NCBI GenBank assembly: GCA_026168455.1
Contig: CM047429.1
Span: 2,663,720-2,727,719, forward strand
Reading direction: 5' to 3'
DNA length: 64,000 bases
DNA from: Theocolax elegans
Lineage: Eukaryota > Arthropoda > Insecta > Hymenoptera > Cerocephalidae
Shown piece by piece: positions 43,572 through 54,204 of the stretch (its first letter is position 1; every line of letters begins with the position of its first letter). Made by a program: the position numbers and the translations under genes. Below the pieces are notes generated by a model. That model worked only from the letters and a program-made list of their open reading frames with translations. It was not told the origin of the DNA and made no database searches.

Positions 43572-44574
43572 CTATACAAGAGTGGCGAGAGAAAGAAAAA
43601 AAAATTTCATTTGGGTGCCCTCATTGCTTCGCCGGTAATCCCGGAGTGCCTTATATCCGTCTTTGCACCTCGGGCAGGTTCGGGTCATTACTCCCTTGTC
43701 CCCGCAATTTCGGCAGAATACCGTGGGCACCAAGGAACACTGTTTCCAGCTGTGCCCTCTTCCCCCGCAATTCCAGCAGAAGGGTCGGCACTCTTCTGGC
43801 GGTGGGCGGCGGATAAGCCGTAAATCGCGGGGGCGCTCTTCTTTTTCGGCTTGCTGCTGGGGTGGGGTTTGGGATGAGTATGGAAGATCTAGAAGGGAGC
43901 GAATGGTGTTTAGCTGGGAGCTGGGCCTGTTCATTAATGGCTGGGGGGTGGGAGTAGCTGTTGGTGGTGGCGGGAAGGGTTTGGAGGCTATGGGGTATTT
44001 GACTGCCTGGATTGTGGAAATATTGGGGATCAATGGGGCTTTGGGAGGGAAGCAAAAATCAAACATGGGTGGGTAAATGGTGGGAATTGGAAGGGAATTG
44101 GTGATGGCTGGGGTGCTTGTGGGAGAACTGGCTGGGGTGTTTGTGGGAGAGTTGGCTGGGGTGGTTGTGGGAGAGTTAGCTGGGGTGGTTCGGCTGGCCG
44201 GTGCTGCGATGGGAGCCGCCGCTTCTTCCATTCATGTGAGGAATTGTGGGTCCTCGCACAAGTGGCGTCCTCCTCGGATGCAGGCTCGCTTCCCCGGGCA
44301 AGGTGTTCGGCCCTTCGGGGTTTCTTCTTCCGCTTTGCTGCTGGTTTTAGTGAGGGGCGAGGTGGGTGGTTAGCCCAAATCAAGCCTGGCCAGTACTTGC
44401 TTCAAATCTCCGACTGGACAGGTGTTGGTTTTGGGCTGTGCGAACCGCTCTTTGCCTCGTCCTCTGCTCCGCACTGACGCAGTTGCTCCTGCTCAATTCA
44501 TCTATAAATTTTCAGTAGATCAGTAACCTGTTGCTTACTGTTTGTTCTTATTTGGGATTCACCATTTTGCTTTT
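43572..44574 (-). pseudogene. Element 6 third ORF, proline-rich with zinc modules
   Basis: The frame 44231-43572 begins with a Pro/Thr/Ala repeat region (TTPANSPT-type units) and a Pro-rich middle. It ends with CWNCGGRGHSWKQC (CCHC) and CRNCGDKGVMTRTCPRC (CCCC module). Another frame covers 44383-44030 with a basic start (PAAKRKKKPRRAEHL) and Pro/Gln repeats, so at least one frameshift divides it. Coding-like sequence reaches back to about 44570, right after the integrase stop. This is the env position, but there is no signal peptide, no membrane segment and no furin-like site. I infer a nucleic-acid-binding protein. An alternative is the gag end of another element abutting element 6. Confidence 0.55.
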
Positions 44575-44577
44575 TAT

Positions 44578-45303
44578 TTACTTACGCGGTCTTAATGTCA
44601 TTCTTTGAGGACTACTTTGCTGGGCTAGCACGATGGTTTGTTGTTTTCTGGGATGGCCTCTTTTAACTAAAGGGACACTTGTGGCATGGTTGTTTTGGGT
44701 ATTTTGGAAATATCTGGGTTGTTGAATTGAGATATCACTCTTAGGGTGGATTGGAAGAAAATTTGGAACATTGCGAGGGGGAATATGGCGTTTTAAATCA
44801 GTGATATGCACTTTAATTTGGCGTTTAGTTTATATATATCTCCTATTAAATAGACTGTAGGGGAGAACACTCGAATTATTTTTGCGGGTCCAATAAATTT
44901 AGGGGCTTGCTTCGCTGCTATATAATTTTCGGCTGAACTCAGAATACGATTTCGGTACCTAACTAGATCGTCTATCTGATATTGTATATCTCGTCTACCT
45001 TTGTTGTAGTACCTAGCTTGTCTGGCCGTTGCTAAATCTATATGTCTTTTAACAACATCATAGATTTTTGGGAGTCTATTCAAACGCCCTAACCATTGCT
45101 CTGTCTCTGGGGCTGGTATTTGGCTTGGGGTTTCTATGTGTTTTCTTATTAGGGCTACGGGACGGGGGTTTCTACATAAGTTAAGGAATGCAGGGCTATA
45201 TTTTGTAGAGGAATGAACAACTGTATTAAGGGCAAAATTGAACTGTCCGAGATGTCTATCCTAATCTCTGTGGTCGTCTTCGAGGTATGTGTTAATCATT
45301 GGC
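44578..45303 (-). pseudogene. Element 6 integrase C-terminal half
   Basis: From 45303 leftward: a post-catalytic segment with LGQFNFALNTVVHSSTKYSP, then RQARYYNKGRRDIQYQIDD and the GPY/F block KFIGPAKIIRVFSPTVYL. A TAG near 45257 and a stop or frameshift near 44820 break it. The last segment (44811-44578) is basic and ends RMTLRPRK. The frame continues directly from 49188 once the Kolobok insertion is ignored. Confidence 0.85.
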
Positions 45304-45307
45304 TTAA
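45304..45307. repeat. TTAA target duplication, left
   Basis: TTAA abuts the Kolobok terminus and is repeated at 49184-49187. Confidence 0.9.
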
Positions 45308-45403
45308 GGGGTCAAGCCTGGGTTAAATGTTTTAAATAAATAAACAATTATTATTAGAATAAAATTTTTTTTTTAATTCTTCTTACAAATTTATTTTTTT
45401 TAC

Positions 45404-45407
<4 letters not shown>

Positions 45408-45438
<31 letters not shown>
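45408..45438. repeat. (TA)n microsatellite
   Basis: A TA run of about 15 units near the left end of the Kolobok element. Confidence 0.85.
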
Positions 45439-45439
<1 letters not shown>

Positions 45440-45440
<1 letters not shown>

Positions 45441-46677
45441 CTTTATATTTATCAATATAAAAAATGTTTATTCTGCATTTTTAATCCTGGTTATTAAACT
45501 TATAATGATATTAAAAAATTGATTAATTTTTGCAGTTGCCGCAGGATATTGAAGCACTGAATGCATCTTTAAATGTCTAATAAGTCTTAAAATGTTTATG
45601 GAACATATGTTTACAGACTTATGTTTTTCTTTTTCTGAAAAAAAATTAATAACAATGTATTAAATACGAAAGTTGATAATAATAAAAAAAAATAGTGAAT
45701 GGTATGTACGTATACTTATCTTTTTGAAAATTGGGCAACATAAGTCTATAAAAATATATATTTTAAAATTTTTCCCAAATTTTCAAACTGATTCATCATC
45801 CTGGTTCTGAAATATCCTGCGGCAAGTAAGCTAAAATGATAAAAAAATCATTAATGAGATAAATGCATTTAAAGTTTCACTTATTAGATTTAAAGTTTTA
45901 CTTATTTTATAATTCTAGTACCGTATTCTTCAGGTATCATACAATTTATATACATAATCTTAATAATATATATATATATATATATTTAATAGGATTATAA
46001 TGACTTTTTTCTGGTTTTATTAATATAATACTTAGTATATTTTTTTAATATACATGTATTATCTAAAATAACAGAAAATCAACTTCGAGAATCAGTTTGT
46101 TTATAAAAAGAGGAATAAAATTTTTTAAAGCTCCAAGAATACTTAGCTGTTATTGAATATTAATGCATGAAAATTATATGGATTTTAAAAAATATTTTGA
46201 TAAAAAATCATATACTATATTATATGATTATAATTTGTATTATAAGCATTAAATTTAATTAAAAGTAAGTAAATAATGCAGTGAAAATAAATACTGTTTG
46301 ACAGTTGTGTACTATATCTCTTTCTCTCTCTCTCTTTCTCACATGATAAGTCTTCTATAAGATTATTGATTTTTCGGATAGCCTTGTCACGTGATAGAGA
46401 AAGAGAGAGGCATATATAGTATTACAGCTGTTAATTGAAGTGTGCACCAGCCACACGTTCGTGGTTCAGTTTTGAACTATTATAATATCAAATAGAATTA
46501 TATAATATATTATATAATATCTAAATAAAATAAGTAAAAAAAACAAGTGGTTTATAAAACTGCATGAACAAATCATATCAGATAAGTATTTGCATAACCT
46601 TAAATTTATATTTTGTTCATGTCAAGAAATTGATTCTTTGTTTCTCCATTTCAGCATAACTAATGTGTCAGCACTTA
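45440..46677. other. Kolobok interior, no gene
   Basis: A+T-rich sequence with a CT-rich/GA-rich inverted pair (about 46315 and 46392) and no coding signal. Confidence 0.4.
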
Positions 46678-47553
46678 TATATGGGCTATTTTACGTCAAG
46701 TGGTACGATGAAAATTTTAAATCACTCCAAATTTTGTGAACAGGCTGGAAATATCTTCCAGAAAATAGAAAAAAAAATTTAGGTGTTAAAAATAATTTGC
46801 CTAAGAGTTATTCCACCATGAAAAATGGAAATTTTTCAATTTTTTAGAAAAATTACTATTTTCAAAGCCATTTATCTCAAAATCTATTGATTTTTTAGAA
46901 AAAACATTAGAAACAACTTTTGTTCAAAATAGTCTTTAGAACTTATCTACCTGGGTTACAATTCTTAATTTTAAAATCTTAATTTTAATAGAACGCCCAA
47001 AAATATTGAATATCAAAAAAATATTGGCCAAGACCGCTGGTATAAGTTATACCCCATAAACCTCATAAAATCACTAATTTTCATGTATTTTAGGGCATAA
47101 CTTACACCAGCGGTCTTGGCCAATAATCTAACCACCGCCATTTGAAAGCTCTCAAAAAATGTGATATTTTGAGCGGTGTTAGATCAAAATCGATTGTGGC
47201 GTGGTCGCCTTTTTTTTGATATTCAATATTTTTGGGCGTTCTATCTCTTCGAGATTTTAAAATTAAGAATTGTAACCGAGCTAGATAAGTTCTACAGATT
47301 ATTTTGAACAAAATTGTTTATAATGTTTTTTTCAAAAAAATCAATAGATTTTGAGATAAATGGCTTTGAAAATAGTATATTTTCTAAAAAATTGAAAAAT
47401 TTCCATTTTTCATGGTGGAATAACTCTTAGGCAAATTATTTTTAACACCTAAAATTTCTTTTCTATTTTCTGGAAGATATTTCCAGTCTGTTCACAAAAT
47501 TTGGAGTGATTTAAAATTTTCATCGTACCACTTGACGTGAAATAGCCCATATA
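46678..47553. mobile_element. Long palindromic element, family P copy 2
   Basis: TATATGGGCTATTTTACGTC begins the left arm and GACGTGAAATAGCCCATATA ends the right arm. Arms are about 400 bp with an axis near 47076, and the right arm has about 80 extra bases (47125-47205). Inner blocks (TCAAAATCTATTGATTTTTT, TCTACCTGGGTTACAATT) resemble family P copy 1 at 18.9 kb, as does the AAGTGGTACGATG stem. It inserted into the Kolobok element. No protein is encoded. Confidence 0.75.
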
Positions 47554-47677
47554 CATTATTTGCAGAATACGGATAAAATTATCAACAAGTGTTTTCTTAT
47601 GTTCAGTGTATTTGTGCTTAGTGTGATATTATGTGGTTAAAGTTATTTTATGTGTATTCGTGTAAGTGTTACAAACC

Positions 47678-48780
47678 TCAATATGCTCCAGTAGAATAAA
47701 ATTCATGTTTTCCATAAGGTTTGACATCGCACAAAGCTTTATAAACTTTGGAGTCTCCATCTTCAATATAATTAGCATATTTTATGCCATAAAGTGATTC
47801 AGATCTTTGAAACATTTCTACAATTCCGTCTACTTTCATCTTACCAGAACTACCAGTGTGGTTGGCGGAGCAATTAGTTTGATGTACGTTATACCATTCT
47901 CTATATTCTTTTGTGTCTTCTTCTGGTCGCAATTCACATGCTCTGCAAAAAGATTGCTTTGGAGAAACGTCAATTACTTTTCCATTCTCATGCAGTATCA
48001 AACTTGCAACACCTTGAAGAGAATTGAATCCTCGCTTCCTCCAAGAACCATCACCTGATACACTTATATGGCAATTCTGACTCGTTGAATCATATATTTG
48101 CTGGACAGCTGCTTTTTTAGACTCTTTACCAACTTCTTTACAAATATTTTTTATCTCTGTATTAATAATGTCATAATTACTGTGAGAAACTGGACTCGGC
48201 AAATCCATATTTCCACAAAAAGTAACGAAACCAGCATGCCCATGACCAAGAGTTCTCATTGTGTACACTATACGTCAATTTATTTCATAAGCATTACTTT
48301 TTTTCCAACTTTTCTGCTCGAATCAATAACAAATACCTTATAACAGTTTGTACATGTATTTGTTATTTTACTTTCCAATCCTCTCACATCAACTTTAGAA
48401 AATTTAACTGTACCATGACAATTCTGACAAAATAAAACAAAATTCTTGTAATGTTGGGAAAAGTAGTGATATATCTATAATTCTATTTTGTATGCTACTT
48501 TCTTCAATGGTATCAGTTTTTAACTTTTTACTTGATCTGGATTGTAGCTTTGGTGTTGTGAATTCCATCGATGTGGATGTTGATAATTGTTCATTTTCTG
48601 GTAAAGTATTAGACTTTGCTTGAAAAAGAGAGTTCGATTGAGCAACTGGTGTTAAAAGTTTTCTTTTAGGGCATATGTCTCTTTTCTTTCTTCTTCCAAA
48701 TCTCCTTTTTTTATGAGCAGATGTACCAGGTATTCTATTCCTCGAGTCTGGTATTTATTTACTGCTCTTTTTTGTATAAA
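47678..48780 (-). pseudogene. Kolobok transposase (Mutator-like transposase domain)
   Basis: The main frame 48268-47678 has MRTLGHGHAGFVTFCGNMDL near its start, the catalytic-looking SVSGDGSWRKRGFNSLQGVA around residue 75, a CRAC...W..H..C Cys/His patch and ANHTGSSGKMKVDGIVEMF. The same frame continues upstream past an in-frame TGA (about 48280) into a Cys-rich segment with FCQNCHGTVKF and CTNCYKVF. A further N-terminal part (to about 48780) is basic and in another frame. The C-terminus is cut short after DVKPYG. It would cut and paste the element but cannot now be functional. Confidence 0.75.
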
Positions 48781-49183
48781 TTTATAGTTAATTTTTTAAA
48801 ACTAATAAAATTTAAAGTCAAAAATATACTTTTAATTTGAAATCCACTGAGTATTTACTAAATTAATGTAAATACTTTATCAATGCAGAAAATATTTACT
48901 TCAAATAGAACTGTATGTATTTGTGCAATGTATTAGAATAAAAGGAATCATTTATTTATTAACTGTTCAATTTGAATCGTATGGTAAAGTAGATTTCTAC
49001 TTTACCATACTCTACGCTTGATAGTTGCTTCGTTTAATATACTTGTATGTAAACGTCGAAAACCTCGCAATTATTATTTTAGTTAAATTAAAATAAAATG
49101 TTTTTTAATAAAAAGTAAAGTTTTTAATAAAAAGTTAATAAAAAAAAATCGATTTTTTGAGCAGTTAACCCAGGCTTGACCCC

Positions 49184-49187
49184 TTAA
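49184..49187. repeat. TTAA target duplication, right
   Basis: This is the second copy of the TTAA next to the right inverted repeat. Confidence 0.9.
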
Positions 49188-49692
49188 TATTCCTATTAAC
49201 TCGCTCTACGGGGTTGGCTTATGCAAAATAAAGTGGGGTGGTTGTTTGTACAATACCGTATTGCGTTAACCGGTCTGTAACTGTCCTATTGGCGAATTTT
49301 GTCCCATTGTCCGTAACAAGGTATTTGGGACAACCCCATCTGTTGATGATGAGTTCGTCAAAAGCTTGCAGCACGCTTTTCGCATCTGCTCGTCGTAAAG
49401 GCTTCATTTCTATGTATCTCGTGAAGAGATCTTCAAATACGATGATATACTTGAAACCTTGTCTCGACGGTGGCTTGGGTCCCATAATGTCGGCTGCAAC
49501 TACCGTCCATGGCTCGCTTAAGTTTCTTCCTTCCATCAGGCCTGGCGGTTCTTGTTGGCTACTCCTGTGCGCCTGACATTCTTGATAAGTTCTAACGTAG
49601 TTACTTGTGTCAAAGTACATGCCTGGCCAATAGTAATACGTAGCTAGTCTAGCATATGTTTTATCTATGTCTAAATGACCTGCTTCTGGCAC
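49188..49692 (-). pseudogene. Element 6 integrase catalytic core
   Basis: Zinc-domain remains (GHLDIDKTYARLATYYYWPG, with a CX-type pair altered to Tyr in VRTYQECQ) are followed by the DDE core: VVAADIMGPKPPSRQGF (first Asp), YIEMKPLRRADAKSV, and LVTDNGTKFAN (second Asp). The segment with Glu, NPVERVNRN, lies past a TAA near 49218. The reading frame then runs into the TTAA where the Kolobok element entered. Confidence 0.88.
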
Positions 49693-49701
49693 ATAATGAG
49701 C

Positions 49702-50195
49702 TTAGTATAAGGCTTTTTCGCGTTCGGCTTCTGGCAATACAATCTTCCATGCACCTAAATCGGGCATAAATGGGTCTACTAAGGGGTTAGGGCGGTTGGC
49801 ATATAATATATCATTGGCTATTCTAAGGTCGGGGTATTTATTAGGGAATTTGGCTACGGCTCGGAGTTTATCTTGGTACCAGGGATTGTTGGTATTAATT
49901 GTCAATGCTGCTGCTATGGCGTCTGCTTCTTCAAATGCTCTTGATAATGCATCTGGAACTTTATGCATAGCTCCTTTCCTGTGCACAAAGTTGATGTTAC
50001 AATTTTATAATATGGTGTTCCAGCGCGCTAGTCTGCCAGCAGGGTCTTTCAATTTATTTAGCCAAAGAAGACTATGGTGATCTGTGATAACGGTAAATTC
50101 GTCACCTTGAAGATATCCCTTTAGCCTTTCCACGGACCAGAGAACAGTTAAGCATTCTTTCTCTGTGACCGTGTAATTCTCTGCCATGAAAACCA
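49702..50195 (-). pseudogene. Element 6 RNase H
   Basis: [20 protein letters not shown], then [26 protein letters not shown] and, in the adjoining frame from about 49986, HKVPDALSR. These are gypsy RNase H blocks. The N-terminal third, including the first catalytic Asp block, is missing at the R1-like insertion boundary. A frameshift near 49990 and a stop before 49692 break it further. Confidence 0.82.
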
Positions 50196-50772
50196 ACTGC
50201 GTGCGTCCACGCCGCCAGAGGGGGAAACGCCGATGGCTGACATTGTTAACTTCAGCGTCTCGGTAGGCTAAACCGCAGCAATGGGCATTGGTCGGTTGGA
50301 GAGGTGGCCGGCTGGTGTTAAGACGCAAACTCAGGGTATACGTATCTGCGACACGAGAAGGCAGTGCGCCAAGCAAGGGAGGCAGTGAAAACCTATAGCT
50401 CGACGGGAAGCACTGTGAATATCTGGATGTACATCATATAAACCGGGAGGTCGGCGTTCGGATCGCCGATCGTGCACGCCCGGACCGCACGATAGTACCA
50501 GGGCCCGGGCTTTCTTCGCCAGTTAGTCGGGCTGCCCTGTAGCAGCGTGTGTAAAAATTAAACTTGCTGAGGTTGCTCCAGGCGGCACCTGGAAGGGAAG
50601 CGGCACTCGGAGGTTTAAATTGTATTTGACGAGGCCACGATACGTTCAAGGCTCACGGTCAAACCTATCAAACAACAATTGCTAATAGGTGATCACCGAA
50701 TAACTTGCTAGAGTTTATAGCGTCGTGCAATCAAGAGGATGCACAAAGAGCACATTAATAAAATAAAATGAA

Positions 50773-51980
50773 ATGTCAACCCATAAGAATAACCTAATGA
50801 TGCACAGAGAAGAAATAGAAGGGGAACCCAACCCCAAAGCAACAACTTCAGGAGCTAGTTTACCCAAGCGGAAACCAAAAGAAAAAGAAGTAGAAAAGGA
50901 CAGCAAAGGAAACAAGCGCGGCCTGTCGTCTTCCTCGGAGGAGGAGCCGAAAGAGCCAAAAAGGGCAAAGCCCGGAATGGCCAAGAATACAAGATCGAAA
51001 TCGGAGTCTGAGTCTTCAAGCTCGTCGGAGTCCGAAGGCACGGAGATTGAAAGTGGCAAAATGAGTCGGAAAACAGAGGTTAAAAGTCTTATTGAGGTAC
51101 CAACGTACATGTTGGACCAAATCAAGACAGTTAAGAAACATCTAACAAAGAAGGACAGTGAAAAGGCACACGAGGCCTTAGATAATATGTACAGCCTGGT
51201 ATCGACACTGCTGGCGAAAGCAGCATTCCTAGAAGGACAAGTTAAAGTCCTATCAGAGCAAAGGCAAAAATCAACGAATACGGGTAACTCTTCATACGCA
51301 GACGTTACCAAGAGATTAGTTGCGCCAAGAGAGACTATCAGAGCTGTAGCAATTAAGAATCCGGCAATGCATAAACTTATAATAAATCCGAATAAAGCCG
51401 ATAAATTCAGAAACGAAGATAAAATAAAATCTAAGTTTCAAGCAGATTTCCGACCAAGAGCAGAGAAGGCTCAGATTCGTAGGCTCAGGACGATAAATAA
51501 AGGATTAATTATAGAAACGGAAAATGAAGAATCTTTGCAAAAGATCGTAAGTAAACCGTCTCTAAAAGAAACCTTTGAAATGTATAAACCAACAAAGCAA
51601 AAGCCGAGGATGATCATCTATGATCTCCCCAAAGCATAATCGAGAAAGAGATAAAAGAATTAATAGTCGAGCAAAACGTTTGCTCGGCTGACGAGGCGGA
51701 AAGAGAACTAACGCCGAAATTTAAAACAGGGAAGAGGGACACGAGCAGGACCAACTGGGTTATTGAGGTAACTCCAAAAATTAGAAGTACGTTGTTGCAA
51801 AGAAGGAGGATCTTTGTAGATTACCAATCGTGTAAGATACAGGACTTTGTACTAGTCTCCAGGTACTTTAAGTGCCAGGGATTTGCTCACATTAGTAAAG
51901 TGTGTAACAACGAGGTATATTGTTCGCATTGCGCCGAAAAAGGTCACTCGTTCAGAAACAGGAGAAAAAAAAGTGTATAA
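50773..51980 (+). pseudogene. R1-like ORF1 (gag-like)
   Basis: The frame from ATG 50773 is highly charged (EKEVEKDSKGNKRGLSSSSE), with a coiled middle and an RNA-binding-like domain (KNPAMHKLIINPNKADKF ... RPRAEKAQIRRLRTINKGL). A one-base shift near 51635 leads to a second frame with YFKCQGFAHISKVC and CSHCAEKGHSFRN, two knuckles. The first has Tyr in place of its first Cys. ORF1 would coat element RNA. Confidence 0.75.
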
Positions 51981-52029
51981 ACTGCGTCAAAGCTAAAAAG
52001 AAGTCGGATCATAATATTCTCGACACTAA

Positions 52030-53020
52030 ATGTCTGTGCTACACAAAAGCACTAGAACGGCTAGTCTGATTACACAACTTAATGCCAGACAAGCACAGCG
52101 GGTGGTACCCGAAATAAAGCAAAAAGCGTACGAAAAGGGAGTACACGTGATTATGCTACAGGAACCATACACAAGGAATAATAGAGTGACGGGATACGGT
52201 ATACCTAATTAGTGGATATTTCCAACTAAAAGATGATATTGAGATACATCTAAGATCGCTCCAAGCGATAGTAACGGCTTTACAAGGAAAGAGCTTTATG
52301 ATTGGTATTGATTCGAACGCAAGATCGCCACTATGGGGCCCAATGGAAACGGATGCAAAATGAGAGAAACTAGAAGAATTTATACTCCAGAATAATCTCA
52401 GAGTAATAAACGATCAATGAAGTCGGAGAAGGCTACGTTGATGTAACTCTAACCTCACCAGATGTGGCACAAAGAATACAAAACTGGAAAGTCCAAGAAA
52501 TCTGGACATCAAGTGACCATAGAGCAATAACATTTGAATTAGTGGAACAAGCTCAGGGAGGTAGATACAGGAAGCAAGAGTACATCAAAAGCTATATAAC
52601 AAGTAAAGCGGACTGGGGATTGTTTATTAATACACTGAGAGAAAATTGGAACGCCCAACCGCACCGACAGGATATTGGTTCAACAATCGCTGGCATTAAA
52701 GACATAATAAATGGGATAAAAATAGCATGTGACAAAGCTATACCCACTAAGAACTAGACAAGCAGAAACGTTCCATGGTGGAACGAGGAATTGACAAAGG
52801 CCAAAAAACACACAAACAGGTTACGCAGACAATTTCAAAAGGAAAGAGATCCGGACACAAGAGAATGTGCAAAAATGACCTATAGATTGGCCAAGCGACA
52901 ATATACAAGACTAATAGACACAACCAAAACCCAAAAATGAGAAGAATTTGTGACCAAACAAAGTAATGACAATCCAAGGAGCTTACCGTACAAGCTGGCT
53001 GCCAAAAAAGCTAGAGTTAA
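52030..53020 (+). pseudogene. R1-like ORF2 endonuclease fragment
   Basis: QLNARQAQRVVPEIKQKAYE and IMLQEPYTRNN are the N-terminal AP-endonuclease blocks. FMIGIDSNARSPLWGP holds the conserved Asp/Asn, and TSSDHRAITFEL the S-D-H signature. NVPWWNEELTKAKKHTNRLR is the linker after the endonuclease in R1/LOA-type elements. Several stops and shifts (52210-52460, 52757 and 52939) break the frame. The sequence ends at SLPYKLAAKKAR, before RT. Confidence 0.78.
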
Positions 53021-53034
53021 CGATATATTACTTT

Positions 53035-53671
53035 GTGATGATATGTTACTTCTGGGCAACAAAATTCAGACTTCTCGCGATTAATTTGCAAGTTGGCTTT
53101 TCTAAGGGCTACTAGGACTATCCTGAGCCATTTTATGTGTTCCTCAAACGTTTTCGCTGTAATAATTCATCCAGGTATGCAAACACGTGTGACTCCCACT
53201 CTGGCTTAATTAACTTATCCATTAACTGTTGAAACATGGCCGGTGCATTCGTTAAACCATAGGGTACGCGCTTAAAGTGGAATAGACCTTTTCCGGGCAA
53301 GGCAAATGTTTGCTAACAAATCGGCTTTCTCGCAATTGGTCCAAAATGTCGTCGATATTGCACATCGGGTAGGCTATCTTCTTTGTAACTTCGTTTACCA
53401 GCCTATAATAGATACAAAATCGATATTTGCCATTTGCCTTTGGCACGATTACAGGATAGCTACACCATGGGCTTTGCGATGGCTCTATAATGTCTTCTTT
53501 CAGCATACGATCTATTTCTTCGCATCCTGCTTGAAGCATTTTTGGCGAATATTTGCGGCGTGGCTGGCAAATTGGCTCTGCTCCTTGAACGTCTAATTTA
53601 AGGCTGGTTAGGTTGGTTGTTCCTACGGTTTGGGGAGTTTGGGGAATCAATTCAGCCAGCAAGTCATGCAC
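53035..53671 (-). pseudogene. Element 6 reverse transcriptase (N-terminal and palm remains)
   Basis: The frame 53671-53252 has DIIEPSQSPWCSYPVIVPKANG and RFCIYYRLVNEVTKKIAYP (Tyr where Asp is usual). It then jumps from ESRFVSK to the LPGKGLFHFKRVPYGLTNAP segment in another frame, so the block with the first catalytic Asp is deleted. Around 53150 the second box reads AYLDE followed by a shift, so the second catalytic Asp is lost in frame. EEHIKWLRIVLVALRKANLQ and NREKSEF end the preserved part. Confidence 0.85.
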
Positions 53672-53680
53672 TCTTTGTAT

Positions 53681-54091
53681 TTATTCCGGGCTGGCTCGTT
53701 TAAGACCTCCAATGCTGGCTACGACTGGTATGCAACTGGGATCGTTGCCTTCGGGGTAAAATTTGTGTATTATCCCTCTATTTGTCCACCAAGTGTCGTT
53801 CTCGTAGTTGATGGACATATTTATTTTGCGCTTGAAATCAATTCCTAGTATGCAATCGCATTGCAATTCATCTGCTACTTGGAAGGGCATGATTATTTCA
53901 TCTCCGTCAATTTTTATTACGATGTCGACTTTGCCTTGGACAGGGATAGTGGTGCCATCTGCTACTTTAACTGCTGGACATCGGGATTGTTTTAGCTTAT
54001 TATGCAATAATTCGCTCATATTGCCTCCTAAGAACGATGAAGTAGCTCCGTCGTCTAGGAGTGGCGTTACTTTGCTGCCATTAATTTCCAA
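53681..54091 (-). pseudogene. Element 6 protease
   Basis: The frame begins EINGSKVTPLLDDGATSSFL. The active-site triplet is Asp-Asp-Gly instead of Asp-Thr/Ser-Gly. CDCILGIDFKRKINMSI is the C-terminal hallmark. It lies between gag and RT as expected. Element 4 also deviates at the same residue (Asp-Pro-Gly). Confidence 0.78.
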
Positions 54092-54204
54092 ATTAAAATA
54101 CAGTCTGGGGTCAATATTGGTAATATGCTGGATAAGGGATTGGGTTGTGGCTAATTGATATGGCTTAGACCCTTTAGGGGTATGGGGTGAGGAAATACGG
54201 ATCT

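Larger units (their letters stand above)
45308..49183 (-). mobile_element. Kolobok-type DNA transposon (3,876 bp)
   Basis: The 19-bp terminal inverted repeats are perfect: GGGGTCAAGCCTGGGTTAA (45308-45326) and its complement (49165-49183), flanked by TTAA on both sides. TTAA duplications and RGG termini are known for Kolobok, and the encoded protein carries the Mutator-like transposase domain of that group. piggyBac also uses TTAA but its transposase is different. The insertion splits integrase of element 6. A family P palindrome is nested inside. Confidence 0.8.
50200..53025 (+). mobile_element. R1-like non-LTR retrotransposon, 3'-truncated
   Basis: It has a GC-rich 5' UTR (about 50200-50770), ORF1 with zinc knuckles and ORF2 with an AP-endonuclease, then stops just inside the region leading to RT. 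No RT core, 3' UTR or poly(A) is present. It lies between RT and RNase H of element 6, in the opposite orientation, and about 130 codons of element 6 are missing at the junction. Loss of a 3' end is unusual for target-primed insertion, so a later deletion spanning the junction is likely. Confidence 0.75.

Noticed and set aside
43545..44477. Plus-strand frames opposite the third ORF of element 6
   Set aside because: They are Gly/Val-rich shadows of the Pro/Thr-rich minus-strand protein, which carries the zinc modules.
45308..49183. piggyBac assignment from the TTAA duplication
   Set aside because: The transposase has a Mutator-like domain with GDGSWRKRGF rather than a piggyBac DDD core, and the ends start GGGG, as in Kolobok.
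50715..51311. 198-codon minus frame opposite the R1-like ORF1
   Set aside because: It is the antisense shadow of ORF1, whose own strand has the charged and zinc-knuckle features of a gag-like protein.
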